This document shows, in pieces, positions 41,274 through 53,022 of a DNA stretch of 64,000 nucleotides. The number at the start of each line of letters is the position of its first letter. Positions within the stretch are counted from its first letter, which is position 1. The notes beneath the pieces are model-generated. The model had not been told where the DNA came from and did no database searches. It saw nothing but the letters and a program-made list of their open reading frames with translations. A program made the translations under genes and the position numbers. The stretch is from the NCBI GenBank assembly GCA_030267965.1, contig BRYA01001484.1, positions 1-64,000 of the forward strand, given 5' to 3'. This DNA is from Triparma columacea. Its lineage: Eukaryota > Sar > Bolidophyceae > Parmales > Triparmaceae.

Positions 41274-42390
41274 GGTGAAAGGCTGTGGGGGAGGTGAGGG
41301 GTGAAGGAGGTGGGGTTAGGGGGTGCAGGGAGCGCGGAAGAGTGGGAAAGGGGGGGAACTTGTAACAACAAACGGGTCACGCGCACGGGAATCTACAATC
41401 GAAGGGTGGGAGGGTTGTTCCTGAAACCAACTTTATCCACCGATTGTCGAGGAATTGATCATATTCCAACCATTTCGTCTTTTTGTAAAACTACATCGCG
41501 GGAGGAGGACTACCGAGCGTACATCATTACAGGGTTGTGGTCATAAATGTAAGGAGGATGCAGGGGGACGTGCAATTGACAAAAGTCTGGGCCTCGAGAT
41601 GAGGTTTCGTGGTGGGCCTGTCCCTTCATGATGGCACATTTGTCGACATTCGTTTCTTCGGAGGGCTTATAATCACTCATGTGACACGTGCTGAAAGAAA
41701 AACGGGCTTCAAACGGGAAGGGGGATTTTGAGTCTCACTGTCGATTTTGGCTTTTTCTTCATGAGGAAATTGGGTGATGAGACATGTTGGAGAGCTCTTC
41801 AAAATTGTGATGTTGACAGGAGGAAGGGATTGGGATGAATTGAGGGCGTCAGGGGGATTGCTGTGGGTGCGGAATGGTTGATTTTGGCGTGGAGAAGTGA
41901 CGGAAGCTCAAATCATTTTTGTTTTTTTTGTCTTCCCAAAAAAGTGGGTGACGTTGAAAGCAAAACATGGATCGCCATAACCGACGAAATTTCGAGATCA
42001 GCCTGCGGCCTATCGACGAGCTCACCTGCGATACTTCAAGATTCGCGTTTGCGCAAGCACAGTCAAATCCCCAACATCCAATTCACAAAACCACACCAAA
42101 ATTATTAACTTTTCAGCAATAAACATACATCACACTAGAGAAAGCTTCACCCCCGAACTTGAACAACAGGTACGCTGGAGTGGTCGAATACGCTGAAAAG
42201 TTGCAATCAAGAGATATTTCATTACATCCCTCTCGCCCATCCAGGATGAGGTGCTGCAATCTCATTTAGAAGCACCTTTACACCCCGTCCCCCCCTCCCC
42301 CCTCGCCCCCCTCTTCTCAACTCCCCCCCCTCTTATCCCCCACCCCCCCCCTCCACCTCCCTTACTTCTCCCACTCCCACAGTAACAACA
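41274..42390. other. divergent intergenic region, eL24 / cyclophilin H
   Basis: About 1.1 kb with no supported gene on either strand. It holds both promoters. A CACGTG E-box-like palindrome is at 41685. The last ~110 bases before the cyclophilin start are nearly pure pyrimidine. No repeat of the hairpin family is present. Confidence 0.6.
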
Positions 42391-42945
42391 ATGGCCGATC
42401 CCAATGTTGCAGATGTGATCAAGCGCAATAACACTTGCGTATTTTTTGACGTTGCAGTGGCGAACGTACCGATAGGCCGAATCAAAATGGAGCTTTACAA
42501 CAACCTCGTCCCCAAGACTGTCGAGAACTTCCGTCAGTTCTGCACTGGGGAGTTCCGCAAGGCGGAGCAGCCTATCGGGTACAAGGGTTCGACCTTCCAC
42601 AGGGTCATCAAGGGTTTCATGATACAGGGGGGTGACTTTATCAAGGGAGACGGGACGGGGAAGACGTCTATTTACAACGAGATTGGGTTCGAAGATGAGA
42701 ACTTTGAAGGGAAGCATGTGGGGCCTGGGGTACTCTCGATGGCCAACTCGGGACCCAACACGAACGGGTGCCAGTTCTTCATAACTTGCGGGGCCTGCGA
42801 CTGGCTGGACGGGAAGCACGTTGTCTTTGGGAAGGTGGTGGACCAGGAGAGCATGATGGTGGTGAGGAAGGTGGAGGCGGTCAGCGTGGGGGGGGGCAAC
42901 AAGCCTAACATGGAGGTCAAGATAGTAGAGTGCGGCGAGCTATAA
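42391..42945 (+). CDS. PPIH: cyclophilin H (PPIH), spliceosomal peptidyl-prolyl isomerase
   Basis: Intronless, 184 residues. Cyclophilin fold with intact catalytic and substrate residues: [15 protein letters not shown] (Arg, Phe, Met, Gln), [17 protein letters not shown] and [14 protein letters not shown] (Trp, His). [23 protein letters not shown] is diagnostic of the PPIH subgroup, which binds PRPF4 in the U4/U6 snRNP. The N-terminus is a short extension typical of PPIH, without any targeting signal. Confidence 0.92.
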   Translation: MADPNVADVIKRNNTCVFFDVAVANVPIGRIKMELYNNLVPKTVENFRQFCTGEFRKAEQPIGYKGSTFHRVIKGFMIQGGDFIKGDGTGKTSIYNEIGFEDENFEGKHVGPGVLSMANSGPNTNGCQFFITCGACDWLDGKHVVFGKVVDQESMMVVRKVEAVSVGGGNKPNMEVKIVECGEL

Positions 42946-43097
42946 TGAGCGAAGAAAACATAACGCCCTCTGTTTTGTATCGTCAAAATTATGCCATTTT
43001 CCAAGCCATTCTCCAAGCCCAAGCCCAAGCCCTCCTTGCTCTCATTCCAATCCATCCATCCCCCACCCCCAAAACCACCTCCGCCTCCCCCATCACC

Positions 43098-46000
43098 ATG
43101 CCACTGCTAGGCAAGCAGAGCGCCGCCGCTCGCGCCGCGGCAGAACGCTATAAAGGTGAGACCTAGCCCAAAATACCCCCTCACCCTAACCCCAACAGCC
43201 GAGTCCTAACCCTCCCATTCTTAGACGTTCCAAAGCAGGGAAGGCTCGACGCTCTTCGCCCCTACTTGATAAAATATAGGTGCTTCACACCCGACGTTGT
43301 TGATCACGAGAATGCGCCCATAGGCATGGAAGAGCTCAAGGTAAGGCAGCCCCTCGAGACTTGGGGGTTGTGCCTCCAATTTCTGACCCCCCCTTTACCC
43401 CCTCTCGACCTTGTTCCATCTACTCTAACCTCCTCTTCCCGACCCTGCATCATCCCCGCTCAGCTTCTCGTCCGTAGATGGAACATGCACCATGAGAGAA
43501 ACTTTTGGCGCAACCATCCTGACCAGGACTCTGTTGCCATGGCCCTTTACATGAAGCTAAAGCAGAAGAAAGAGGACGCGGCCCGCAAGGTTGAGTTAGC
43601 AAAGTCTCTTTCCTTGGACCCTTCATCCCCCCGTCATGGCACTGCTCACCCCCTCTCCCCTGCCAAGAGTGGGCCCCTCTCCCCTGCCAAGGCTGGGCGT
43701 TCCAAGTTTTTCGACGACGAGGATGAGGTCGGCTCGCAATATTCTGACTATCACGGATACCGGCAAAAGAGCGAACCAGCTTTTGGCCAGAGCTTTGCCA
43801 AGGACCTGTTCAAGAGGCCCCATAAGGCCGCCATCCACATGATCGCAGCCTCTGGAGACGGCCATGACCACGAAGCCTACCTAAATGTGGTGTCACCCCA
43901 GGGCCTCTTGGTAATGTCCCGGACAGACGGTCACATCCGCCCAATGGACCCGAGGAGACTCAAGGCCGACCACCACAGCAAACTCCATTCCGGCTCCGAG
44001 AACCCCGAAGTTGAATCTGGCGAAGAGAAGAAAGATGAAGCCCTCGCGTCAGTGGAGCCTGTCGACGACCCCAAGATCAGAGTCAAGAGAAAGTGCGCGG
44101 CGGCCCTCCTCAACATGTCTCTCAAGGAGCAGATGGAGAAGCAGTTCGCTGACGAGGGCGGCCTCGCCTCCCTCCTCGACCTCGCCCTTTCAACATCTGA
44201 TCGCGAGACGCTTACGTACTGTATGTCGTGCATTCTCAACTTGGCAGGCGAGGGTCGCGCCGACTCCAGGCTCTTCGACTCGGAGTTCGATATCGTCAGT
44301 TCAATTGCCACTCTCGCTGAGGGGCCGGACCACCGGATCAGGCAGTACAGTGCCAAGGCCCTCACCTTCTTCACCATGCTTGATGACATTGAGGAGCGCC
44401 TGGTTTCCATGGACATCATTAGGCCCCTCAAATACCTCTCCACCGACAAAGACAACAACGCCATCACGAGAATGGTCGCCTGCAAGGGCCTCATGAACCT
44501 CTCGGCAGTCCTTGTGAACAACACGGCCGACGGAGTGAACAAGGTCATAATGGACTGCCTTACCTCACTTACCAAGCTCGACGTCGGCTTCCTTTCCTCT
44601 TTCGCCGCCGAGGTGATTCAGAACCTCTCGACGCTCCCCAATGCCCGTCAAAAGATTGCCGACGAGGGTGCTATCGACATCATCAACACTCTCATCCGAT
44701 CAGACGCCAACGCCAGGACCATGAAGGCCGCCGCCATCAGCCTCTGCAACCTCTCCCAGCTCAAAAGTTGCAGGCAGGAGATGCTCGAAATGGGCGTTAT
44801 TGAGGTCCTGACCAAGATGCTCAGGACCGACAACGCTGAGACTGTCTACCTTTGCACCCTGGCGCTGTCCAATCTGACGGCGCAGTCGGATCTCAGGAAG
44901 GTCGTCGCCAAGGAGGGAGGGATCGAGGTACTTTGCGAGCTCCTCTCCTCCACGCACATCAAGACCCAGGCTGTCGCCTCCAAGTCCCTGGCAAACTTTG
45001 CCTGCGACAACGAAACCAGGCGCGCCGTCATTGACAGCGGGGGCGTCCGACCCATGATTAACCTCCTCTATTCCGATCAGGAGGGGCCCAGGCACGACGC
45101 TCTGGGGGCTCTCTGTAACCTCCTCTCCTACGATGATACTTACCAAGATGTAATCAATTGCTCTATTATCGGTGCCTTCTCCAAGATCATGCACCACAAT
45201 ATGCACCTCGAGGGCATCTCCCTTGGACTCTTCAACATCACGACTTACGAAAATATGCACATGCTGTTCGTAGATCAGGGGGGAGCCGCCCTCCTTGTCC
45301 AACTCCTCCTCAACCCGGATCTCGACTACCTCATCCTCCAAAACCTCTCCGCGCTTGCCAATATTGCCAAATCTTCCAAGACTCACCTCAAACTCATCAA
45401 AAGTGACATTGGAAAGGCTCTCTGGCAACCTATCCAGAACGCCATTCCCGAAGGCAGTACAACGGCGGTGCTGGACCTTGAGACTTCCTCTAAGATCTCC
45501 TCCATCCTCATGTACCTTTCAACGTCCGAGGACTGCTGCAAGAGATTGGTATCTGACGGGGCTGTCCTGTCGCTGGTGCAGCTATCTCGCCAGAATGACG
45601 ACAACACCAAGCTGTGCGCAGCGGCAATGTTTTACAACCTCTCCCTCAAGAAGGTCCTGACAGATCACGGCTTCCTTGACGCTCTTATAGCAACATCCAA
45701 CACCTCAATAAACCAGCGCGTCGTTTGGTGCGCCCAGACCTTCTCCAACCTGTCAACTTACCCTCGCGGTAGGTCAATGTTCGGCAAGGACATCGTCAAG
45801 GTCGCCCGGTGTCTCACCGCAATGATGAGAAGCGGCTGCGACGACGCAGAGAAGATCCAGCGCCACTGCGCAATCGCACTTTGCAACAGCCTCTCAACGT
45901 GGTTGAAGCAGGAGCACATTGAGGAGATGGTCGAGACTGGGCTCATCCAGGATTTGATCGTCATCACAGTTCTTCGCGTCAACGTGAAGGACATCAAGGA

Positions 46001-48299
46001 GACGCTGGCGAAGGCCCTATTCAACCTCCTCATCACCCAGCAGACCCGGGCTCTCATGGTCGAGAAGGGCATCATGAGCAGCTTGATTAGGCTCGTCAAC
46101 AAGGTCAGCACGAGCGAGGTCGTTGGGCTCTGCGTCACAGCCCTCATGAACTTAACATGCGAGCCGAAGCTGGCGACTATGTACATCGACCAACTGCTCG
46201 AGATGAACGCTGTCAGCGTCCTCGTTCAGCAGGCGGTTGCAGGAATGGCCCACATTGAGGTGAAGAAAATGTGCGCGAGCGGCCTGGCGAACTTGAGCCG
46301 CTTTCCTGTGACGCACAGGTACTTCCTCAAGGAGAGCAACCTTTGCCATGCGTTGAAGAAAATCAGCCTCCTGAGGCACGCAGAGGACTGGATCGAGAGC
46401 GCGGCCGAGGTGGTTTTGAACCTCAGCAAGTCACCCGACAACCACGCCGCCCTGCTCAAGCAGAACGTAACTGCAACCATTGACGACTTGATAGAAAATG
46501 GGAACGCAAACTGCAGGGTCCTCGGAACCTGCTCTCTATGCAACCTCTCCTCGTCAGCCAGCGCGTACAAGCAAGTTACAGATGATGGTATGCACATCCT
46601 CGTTGCAACACTGAAGCACATGTTCATGCCCATGGAGACCAAGATGAACGCCCTCGTCGCAATTTGCAACCTGGTCGTCGACTACGAGCCCGCTCGGAAG
46701 AGGGCGGTCGAGGAAGATTTGGTCCCAGCCTTGGGAATTATGATGAAGTCCCTTATGGAGGGCGGCGAAACCACCAACGAGGACGAGCTCGGAATAGTCG
46801 CCAAGATCATGAGGGAAATTAGCTTCTTCGCGGACGGCCATGTGACGATCCAGGATAGTAAGGGCGTAAACATCCTCCTCCGGTTGAGCAAGTTGGAGAA
46901 CGCCGTCATCAAAGTTGACGTGGCGACGGCCCTACTTAATCTGAGTACGTGCAAATTCTGCAGCACACTCATCGAGGACGGGGCTATCGAGGCTATATAC
47001 TGGTTGACCCTGCAGGACCTCCTCGGCTTGACAAAAAGTGTCTACGAGAGGTGCGTCATGACGGTCAGGAATTTGACTACCAACGAGAAGGCCATCGGTC
47101 GGGTGGTGCTTGAGTCGAAGATCATGCCCGTCCTCGGGAAGATGAGCGAGTTCGACGACATGTCGATAAAGTACTCAGCCTGCGTGAGCCTTTACAACAT
47201 CAGCTGCTACCCCGACAGCCAGGAGCTCTTCGCCAGGAGCAACCCCGGCATCATCAGCTACTTGGTTAACCTGGCGGAGCAGGGCAATGTGAGGATGAGG
47301 AGCATCGCGAGCGCTGCTCTTCATCAGTTCCCTCAGGGGCTGCTGAAGAATGACCCTAAGATCATCAACATATTGATGGACTTGCTGAGCATGGACACTG
47401 CGATTTTGGATGACTGCGAGATTATCACGGCCGAGTGCCAGACGGTTTGCAAGAAAGGCTGGGAGGGGAGGGGCGCCACGTGCGAGTACACCCCCGGGGA
47501 GGTCGTCTCAAGCTGGCTCAACATTGTCGCAGAGAGGGTGCTGACCTTCATCCCCGGGAGGGTGGAGGGCGAGATGAGCCAGGCTCTGGGCGTCGGGGGT
47601 GGAGCAGCACAAGCAAATTTGGGGGCTGGTCGGATCGTCGGTAGCTTCTCCAAGATGATGATCGAGCATGCTAAGCAAACCTCCAAGGACTTTGCCATGC
47701 CCTTGCCGGGGTCGGAGATCTCGATCGTGGAGAAAAGGGGGCTGTATAAGAGGGAGAAAGAGGAGGAGGAGGAGGAGGACGTGCTGCTTAGTATGCAGGC
47801 CATGGCCAAGTCGAGGGACCCAAATATGACCCTCGACGACAAGATGAGGGAGGCCAAGAAGAATGCACAGGGGGGAGGGATCGGGAGGGGCGAAAGTTAC
47901 GACAACTTTGCCGGGGACTCCGGTCCCACTGAGATGACGAAGCTTCCGAGCCTGAACCCCCCCGTCCCCCCCGAGGGAGGCGAGAAGAACAAAATATTCT
48001 CCAATGATTACAAGAGTAAGTTGATGACCAACGACTTGACCGGTTCCAGTAGTCCTGTCCCTTCCTCTTTGAGCGCGTCGTTTAAGTCCGACTTAAAAAA
48101 GAATGTGCCTTTGATTCCTTTGTCGGCGCAGGGCATCCCAGAGAACGTCCAGGGAAGCGGGATGGGGAGGAAGAGCAAGTACTCGGGCAACCACGCGTTG
48201 CTGAGGCAGAGCTTCGAAGTCAGCCAGCAGAAGAAGGCGGTCAAATTGGAGAACGACTACAAAGAAATGTTGTTGTTGAAGAGCAACAATATTTACTGA
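43098..48299 (+). CDS. giant armadillo-repeat protein
   Basis: Exons 43098-43155, 43225-43340 and 43464-48299, about 1670 residues. After a charged N-terminus and a stretch with SPLSPAK repeats, residues ~270 to 1400 consist of around 25 armadillo repeats, alpha-helical units recognisable by the recurring ALCNLS / ALSNLTAQS / ALMNLTC / TCSLCNLSSS core. The C-terminus is a disordered acidic and basic tail. No signal peptide or membrane segment. ARM superhelices bind extended peptides; size and continuity suggest a cytoskeletal or ciliary scaffold, but I cannot assign a named orthologue. Intron 2 (43341-43463) is 123 bases, a multiple of three without stops, so its retention would keep the frame. 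Confidence 0.85.
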
Positions 48300-48368
48300 G
48301 GAGGAGGAGGGATTCGAGAAAAGCGAGCCGCTGTACAATTAAAATTGTAAAATTTATACAACAAAACA

Positions 48369-49789
48369 TTAGTCTAGTTTTGGACAAAGGGAACATGGGA
48401 ACAGCGGTTGTGTTAGTGTTTGAATTGAACAAGGAATTGCCTTTTCTCGATTCTTACCTTCAAAGATGGACTCCAAGAAGGTGAGCAGGTCACCCTTCTC
48501 AAAGTCTGGCGGCACGAGCACGTACAGCGTTTCAGGGGAGGTAACCGGGGCGTTGAAAATCTTGTAGATCGACTCGTGGTCGGTTTTCGAAGCCGTCGAG
48601 TCCTCGTCGTCAATCTCCGTGGGTCGTTTTACAAAGCTGAAGTCCCACCCGTACCATGTGAGGTCCTCCGGCAGCTCGTCAACCGAGACGTCGTCGTAGT
48701 CATCTGGCCCCACCGTTATGAGCATCTCTTCGAACACCCTCCACTTCTTACCGTCTTGCAGCAGGGCGTCGCGCAGGGTGCGGATATAGTGACCGGAGGG
48801 GCTCATCATGGGAGGAGAGGGGACCATCAACTCGTGATGCAGCACGGACGCTATCCTGTCCAGAATTTCAGTGGGGGGGGGGGACATGGTGGGGGAGTCA
48901 GAGTCGGAGGAGGGGATCTGACGGACGTTCAGGAGGATCCTACGGATGGCGTTCTGCTTTACGGACACTTTTGAGGGGTCCGAAGAGGCGGTGAAGCTCT
49001 TGGGGTTGGAGAGGAGGGGATCTAGGTGGGCGCCGGTTGAGAGAATCTCGGACATCTCGTCCATGGCAGAGTCGAAGCGCTTCTTGATCTTCTTCATTTC
49101 CTCCTTCGAAATACTCTTCGATCTTCTTCCCGTTTTCGGTTTGTAGTGTGACGCGGCAGAGGGCGCCGATTGAGGTTGCGGGTTAAGCTTTCCGTTCCCC
49201 TCGTCTTGGCGTCTTCCGTTCGGTAGGGTTTTTGAGGGAGGGGGGGAGGAAAGGGGAAACTCCTTAAGCTCAGCAATGTTTACGACGGAGGAAAACTGCG
49301 ATTCAGCAGACTTAAGGATCGCGGAGGGGTTGGAGGGGAAGGATAGCGTCACCTGCTTCAGGTCAAGGGAGTTTGAGGGTTCGTTCCACACAAAGAAGGA
49401 GAGGTCAAAAGTAGATGAAACGAGTGTAGGGGTGTTACGATTGTTGTGTTTTGAGGATACAGAAGAAGGTGATGTTCTAGAGGGAGGGGAGTAAAGGAAG
49501 CGAGACAGCGTCAATGGGTATAGAACAAATGCAATTCGGGATGGTGCAGGGAGATGTGGTGACTTTCTTACCTTCTCGCTCTTTGATTTGGATCTAACTC
49601 GCTAAGGAGTGAGGTTATCTCATTCATTGTCGCTAAAGCAGCTGCATTTGTTGACTGTACATGTGGAAGGGGGGGGAAGGATGATGAGGCTGAAGACGAT
49701 GAGGACCCTCCTGGGTTGTGAAACTTGTCAGGGTGAATACGGAGGACGAGACGATTGGCGAGGGACTTAAGCTTTGAACGGGCAGACAT
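48369..49789 (-). CDS. TCAIM-like protein (J-like DUF4460 domain)
   Basis: Exon 1 49789-49569 and exon 2 from about 49491, joined within an Arg codon. Exon 1 starts KLKSLANRLVLRIHPDKFH and then NAAALATMNEITSLLSELDP, the HPDxF and Asn/Leu-rich pattern of the J-like DUF4460 domain found in TCAIM proteins (mitochondrial in animals). Exon 2 continues with a beta-rich stretch (LSFFVWNEPSNSLDLKQVTL) of the same family, a Lys-rich linker and a C-terminal domain (EDLTWYGWDFSFVKRP). The end is uncertain: reading on gives a stop at 48369, while splicing at GAAG-GTAAG (48462) to CGGCTCGC would give a stop at 48297-48295, overlapping the stop of the armadillo gene. No clear mitochondrial presequence is visible. 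Confidence 0.55.
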
Positions 49790-49934
49790 AGGGAGAAGTT
49801 TTAAGCGGTGGGCATTTTCAGGAAATTGCAGGAAAGTAAATGGGGGTTTCTCCTTTCACTTTTCGTCCACATCCAGACTCCAAGCTCGGTCTTCTTGTCT
49901 TCTTCGGCGTTCTCCCAGTATTGTTCCATAAAGA

Positions 49935-51607
49935 ATGGCTTTGCTTTCGAAGTCATGGGCGTGGAAACGCTACCTGGGACTTTTGGTCGTCTTAGTTGCC
50001 TTCCAATATGCCACGAATATTATAGGCTTGGGCGGGCTTCCTCCCCTCGCACAGATTGCACAGGTAGGTGCGGGAAACCCGGCGAAAATCCCTTTTATTT
50101 ATTGGGAGGAATAGCGATAGACGATGAATTAACAAGTTTATCTTCACGCAATTTGGCCACTGGACGACCATTTGACGCCCACGTGTCCCTCCATTCCCTT
50201 TTCCTGCTAACTCCTTCGTCATGTATCTTTTCCATCCCTCAGATTTGGATGGTGTACAATGTGATAAAGTACATGTGCCCGTGCTGCTGTTGCAAGGCGG
50301 AGGAGTTTTCGCCTGACATTGAGTCCACTCTCTCTCCCCTCTCGCCTAATGGCCTCAAAGAAGATATCATATCTACTCCGCAACCAAAGAGGGAGAGGCT
50401 CTACTACCTAGACAACCTAAAGGTTTTTCTTACCTTCATGGTGATCATTCACCATGTCGTCTGCATGTTCTCCGGGGGGGGATGGATATGGAACTTCAAC
50501 CACTATGACGGAGATGAAGACGATGACTATGTCAATTACACAAAGACCATGGGAAGCTGGATCCTGACGTTGAACCAGATGTACTTCATGTGCATGTTCT
50601 TCTTCATATCGGGATACTTTACCCCCGCCTCCTTCCGCAAGAAGGGAGCCCAGGCCTTCCTCGCTGACAAGTTTAAGCGTTTAGGTATCCCTTTCGTAGC
50701 AGTATCATGGGTGTACTTTCCGATCTGCATTTTATCTGGTATCTACATGATCGATTCCGTCGGCTCGGAAGAGCAAAGCGGCAACAAGATTACGGACCTC
50801 TGGTACTACGGTTGCATCCCCAACCCTGGCCCCCTTTGGTTTGTCGGCTGGCTTTGCATATTCTCCTACCTCTACACCAACGTGGACCACTCCGAGCCAA
50901 CTGTCATGTCTTGCCCTTCCCCCTTGAAGCTACTCGGTTGGTCGATACCCTTGAGTTTCCTGAACTTCCTTCTCATGCTAACAGGGCTTGGTCCCTTCAT
51001 CTATATGCCCATCGCTCAAGGCAGCCTCCCCTTCGACATTCTTTTCTTTTACGGAGGCTGCATCGCGTACAACAACAAGTGGCTCGACCGAGGAACACCT
51101 GGGGGGTTCGTTGAGATAATGGAGAACAAGTGGACGAAGATTTCGACGTATGGAACCCTCATCACCCTGGCAGTAGGAGCACTACCATTCATGCTGAGCA
51201 GCGCGAGCAGTAACTCTACTGTGTCGTTCCTTGCGCAGTTCGGGCTGTGCACCGTGGGGATCGCGCTGATATTCTACGTTGAGCTCGACTTCTTCCGTCT
51301 CTACTTCAACTTCACAGGCCCTGTGTCCAAGCTCCTCGCCAAGGCTGCTTACACTGCCTACATAATTCACCCAATGTTCGTGAACCTTGCTTCCTACATC
51401 TTCCTCAAGACTTACAAGAGTTCAACGGGAGACGAGGGGGTGGTTTTTATCGCGCATAACACCACGAGCACAAGTGAGTTCACGGCGGATAACGCGCAAG
51501 GGTGGCTCATGGGGGGTATGGTGACGGCGAGCGTTTTTGCCATTGTTACCACATTCGTTACGGCACATTTTGTGAGGCAGCTTCCTGGGTGCAGGGAGAT
51601 TCTTTAG
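49935..51607 (+). CDS. acyltransferase-3-like multipass membrane protein
   Basis: Exons 49935-50063 and 50243-51607 in phase 0, about 497 residues. Family members transfer acyl groups to sugars, lipids or peptides using ~10 membrane helices. The signature is YLDNLKVFLTFMVIIHHVV, whose His residues fit the catalytic position in helix 1. Further helices include YFMCMFFFISGYF, FVAVSWVYFPICILSGIYM and ILFFYGGCIAYNNKW. Exon 1 provides a signal-like hydrophobic segment (YLGLLVVLVAFQYA). A Cys cluster MCPCCCCKAEE just before the first helix may be lipidated. Substrate unknown. Confidence 0.82.
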
Positions 51608-52241
51608 GATGGGAGGTTTATTTAAGGTGGTTGCGATTTTGAAAGAGAAAATAACGACGCTTTTTGCACATCATTCGTGCGATCCCTCCGTAATCGAAAG
51701 AGTGGATGCGTTCGGAGTTTAAGCTTTCGTTTCTGGGGATTCTCCGAGTCTCCATTTAAGGCGGAATGGTCACAACCATTTAAGGCGGAATGGTCACAAC
51801 CATTTAAGGCGGAAAACGAGGGAGGAAAGCAGAAAAGAGGTCAGAATTGTTAAGGTTCGTCAATTGTTAGTATAGCGCATGAAATCTGCCCCCCGTCGAT
51901 TGTTCTCGTCCTCGCTGAAAACCAGTACATATTTCCCCAGCCTTTGCTGCGCGTGCAGGCTCACTTCGAGCGTTGGCCTGGGTCGTGGTCGTGGCCGGGA
52001 TGGGATTAAAGGGTTGTTTTGATACAATTATGCGCACTTCAATTGATCATGCGAATACTAACACCCACAATACCCCCTTTAATCGTCACAGCGAATAGAT
52101 ATTGTCTTATTACACACAAAAGCAGTGACAAAGTTGAGGGGTTCGTCGAGAGCCACCCCAAGAAGCAAGAGATCACCCCAAAGGAACAACTCCGATTTCG
52201 TTGAGGAAGGAGTAACGCAGTAGCTTAGTAGCAACGCAACC
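51608..52241. other. intergenic region with 24-base tandem repeat
   Basis: No gene seen. A direct repeat of CATTTAAGGCGGAATGGTCA-AAC type, 24-base period, occurs two and a half times at about 51753-51814. The region otherwise separates the acyltransferase 3' end from the NAA10 promoter. Confidence 0.7.
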
Positions 52242-52910
52242 ATGGTGTGCATCAGAATGGCCGAAGTTTCCGATTTGATCCAGATGCAGACGACGAACCT
52301 CTGGTGCCTCCCCGAGAACTACCAGATGAAGTACTACTTCTACCACGCCCTCTCCTGGCCCCAGCTCTTGTGGGTCGCCGAGGACCACAGCGGCAAGATC
52401 GTCGGCTACGTCCTCGCGAAGATGGAGGAGGACGACAAGGAGCCCCGTCACGGTCACATAACCAGCCTCGCCGTCCTCCGCACGCACAGGAAACGGGGCG
52501 TGGCGACCATGCTCATGAGGAACACGCAACGGGAGATGGCGAAGATCTTCAAGGCCGAGTACGTCTCCCTCCACGTCCGGCAGTCCAACGCTGCCGCGTT
52601 CCACCTGTACTCGCAGACGTTAAAGTACGAGATAAACGACATCGAGAGGGGGTACTACGCGGACGGGGAGGACGCGTACGACATGAGGTGCGTGTTCGAG
52701 GAGAACGTCAGCAGGGAGAGGAGGGAGGAGCTGACTAGGGAGAGGGAGGACAACGAGAGGAAGAGGAAGGAGGCCGACGAGAAGGGCGAGAAGGCTAAGA
52801 AGGAGGGGGAGAAGGCTACGGTTGTTGACGTTGACGAAAACGATGAAGGGATCGAGACGGGGATGGAGAAACTTACCGTCGGGGACGACCAGGTACAGGA
52901 GAGCAACTGA
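52242..52910 (+). CDS. NAA10: N-alpha-acetyltransferase 10 (NAA10/ARD1), NatA catalytic subunit
   Basis: Intronless, 222 residues. The GNAT domain occupies residues 1-155 and matches NAA10 nearly end to end: [53 protein letters not shown] (with the RxxGxA acetyl-CoA loop, R-K-R-G-V-A) and [15 protein letters not shown]. With NAA15 it acetylates N-termini co-translationally after Met removal. The C-terminal ~65 residues are a charged Glu/Lys/Arg helix and an acidic tail, as in other NAA10 proteins. Gene ends about 110 bases from the convergent TAZ-finger gene. Confidence 0.95.
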   Translation: MVCIRMAEVSDLIQMQTTNLWCLPENYQMKYYFYHALSWPQLLWVAEDHSGKIVGYVLAKMEEDDKEPRHGHITSLAVLRTHRKRGVATMLMRNTQREMAKIFKAEYVSLHVRQSNAAAFHLYSQTLKYEINDIERGYYADGEDAYDMRCVFEENVSRERREELTREREDNERKRKEADEKGEKAKKEGEKATVVDVDENDEGIETGMEKLTVGDDQVQESN

Positions 52911-53022
52911 TGGGGGGAGAGGGAGGAGGATAAAAAGGTGAAAGCTAAGTGGGAAGGTTCGGAAAAACGTTGCAGCGGAAAGTCTCTGACTAACATTTAT
53001 TAACACGTTCCAGGCAAGGCGA

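Noticed and set aside
41301..42108. Two short plus-strand frames between eL24 and cyclophilin H
   Set aside because: No motif or splice support and mixed low-complexity composition; treated as promoter spacer.
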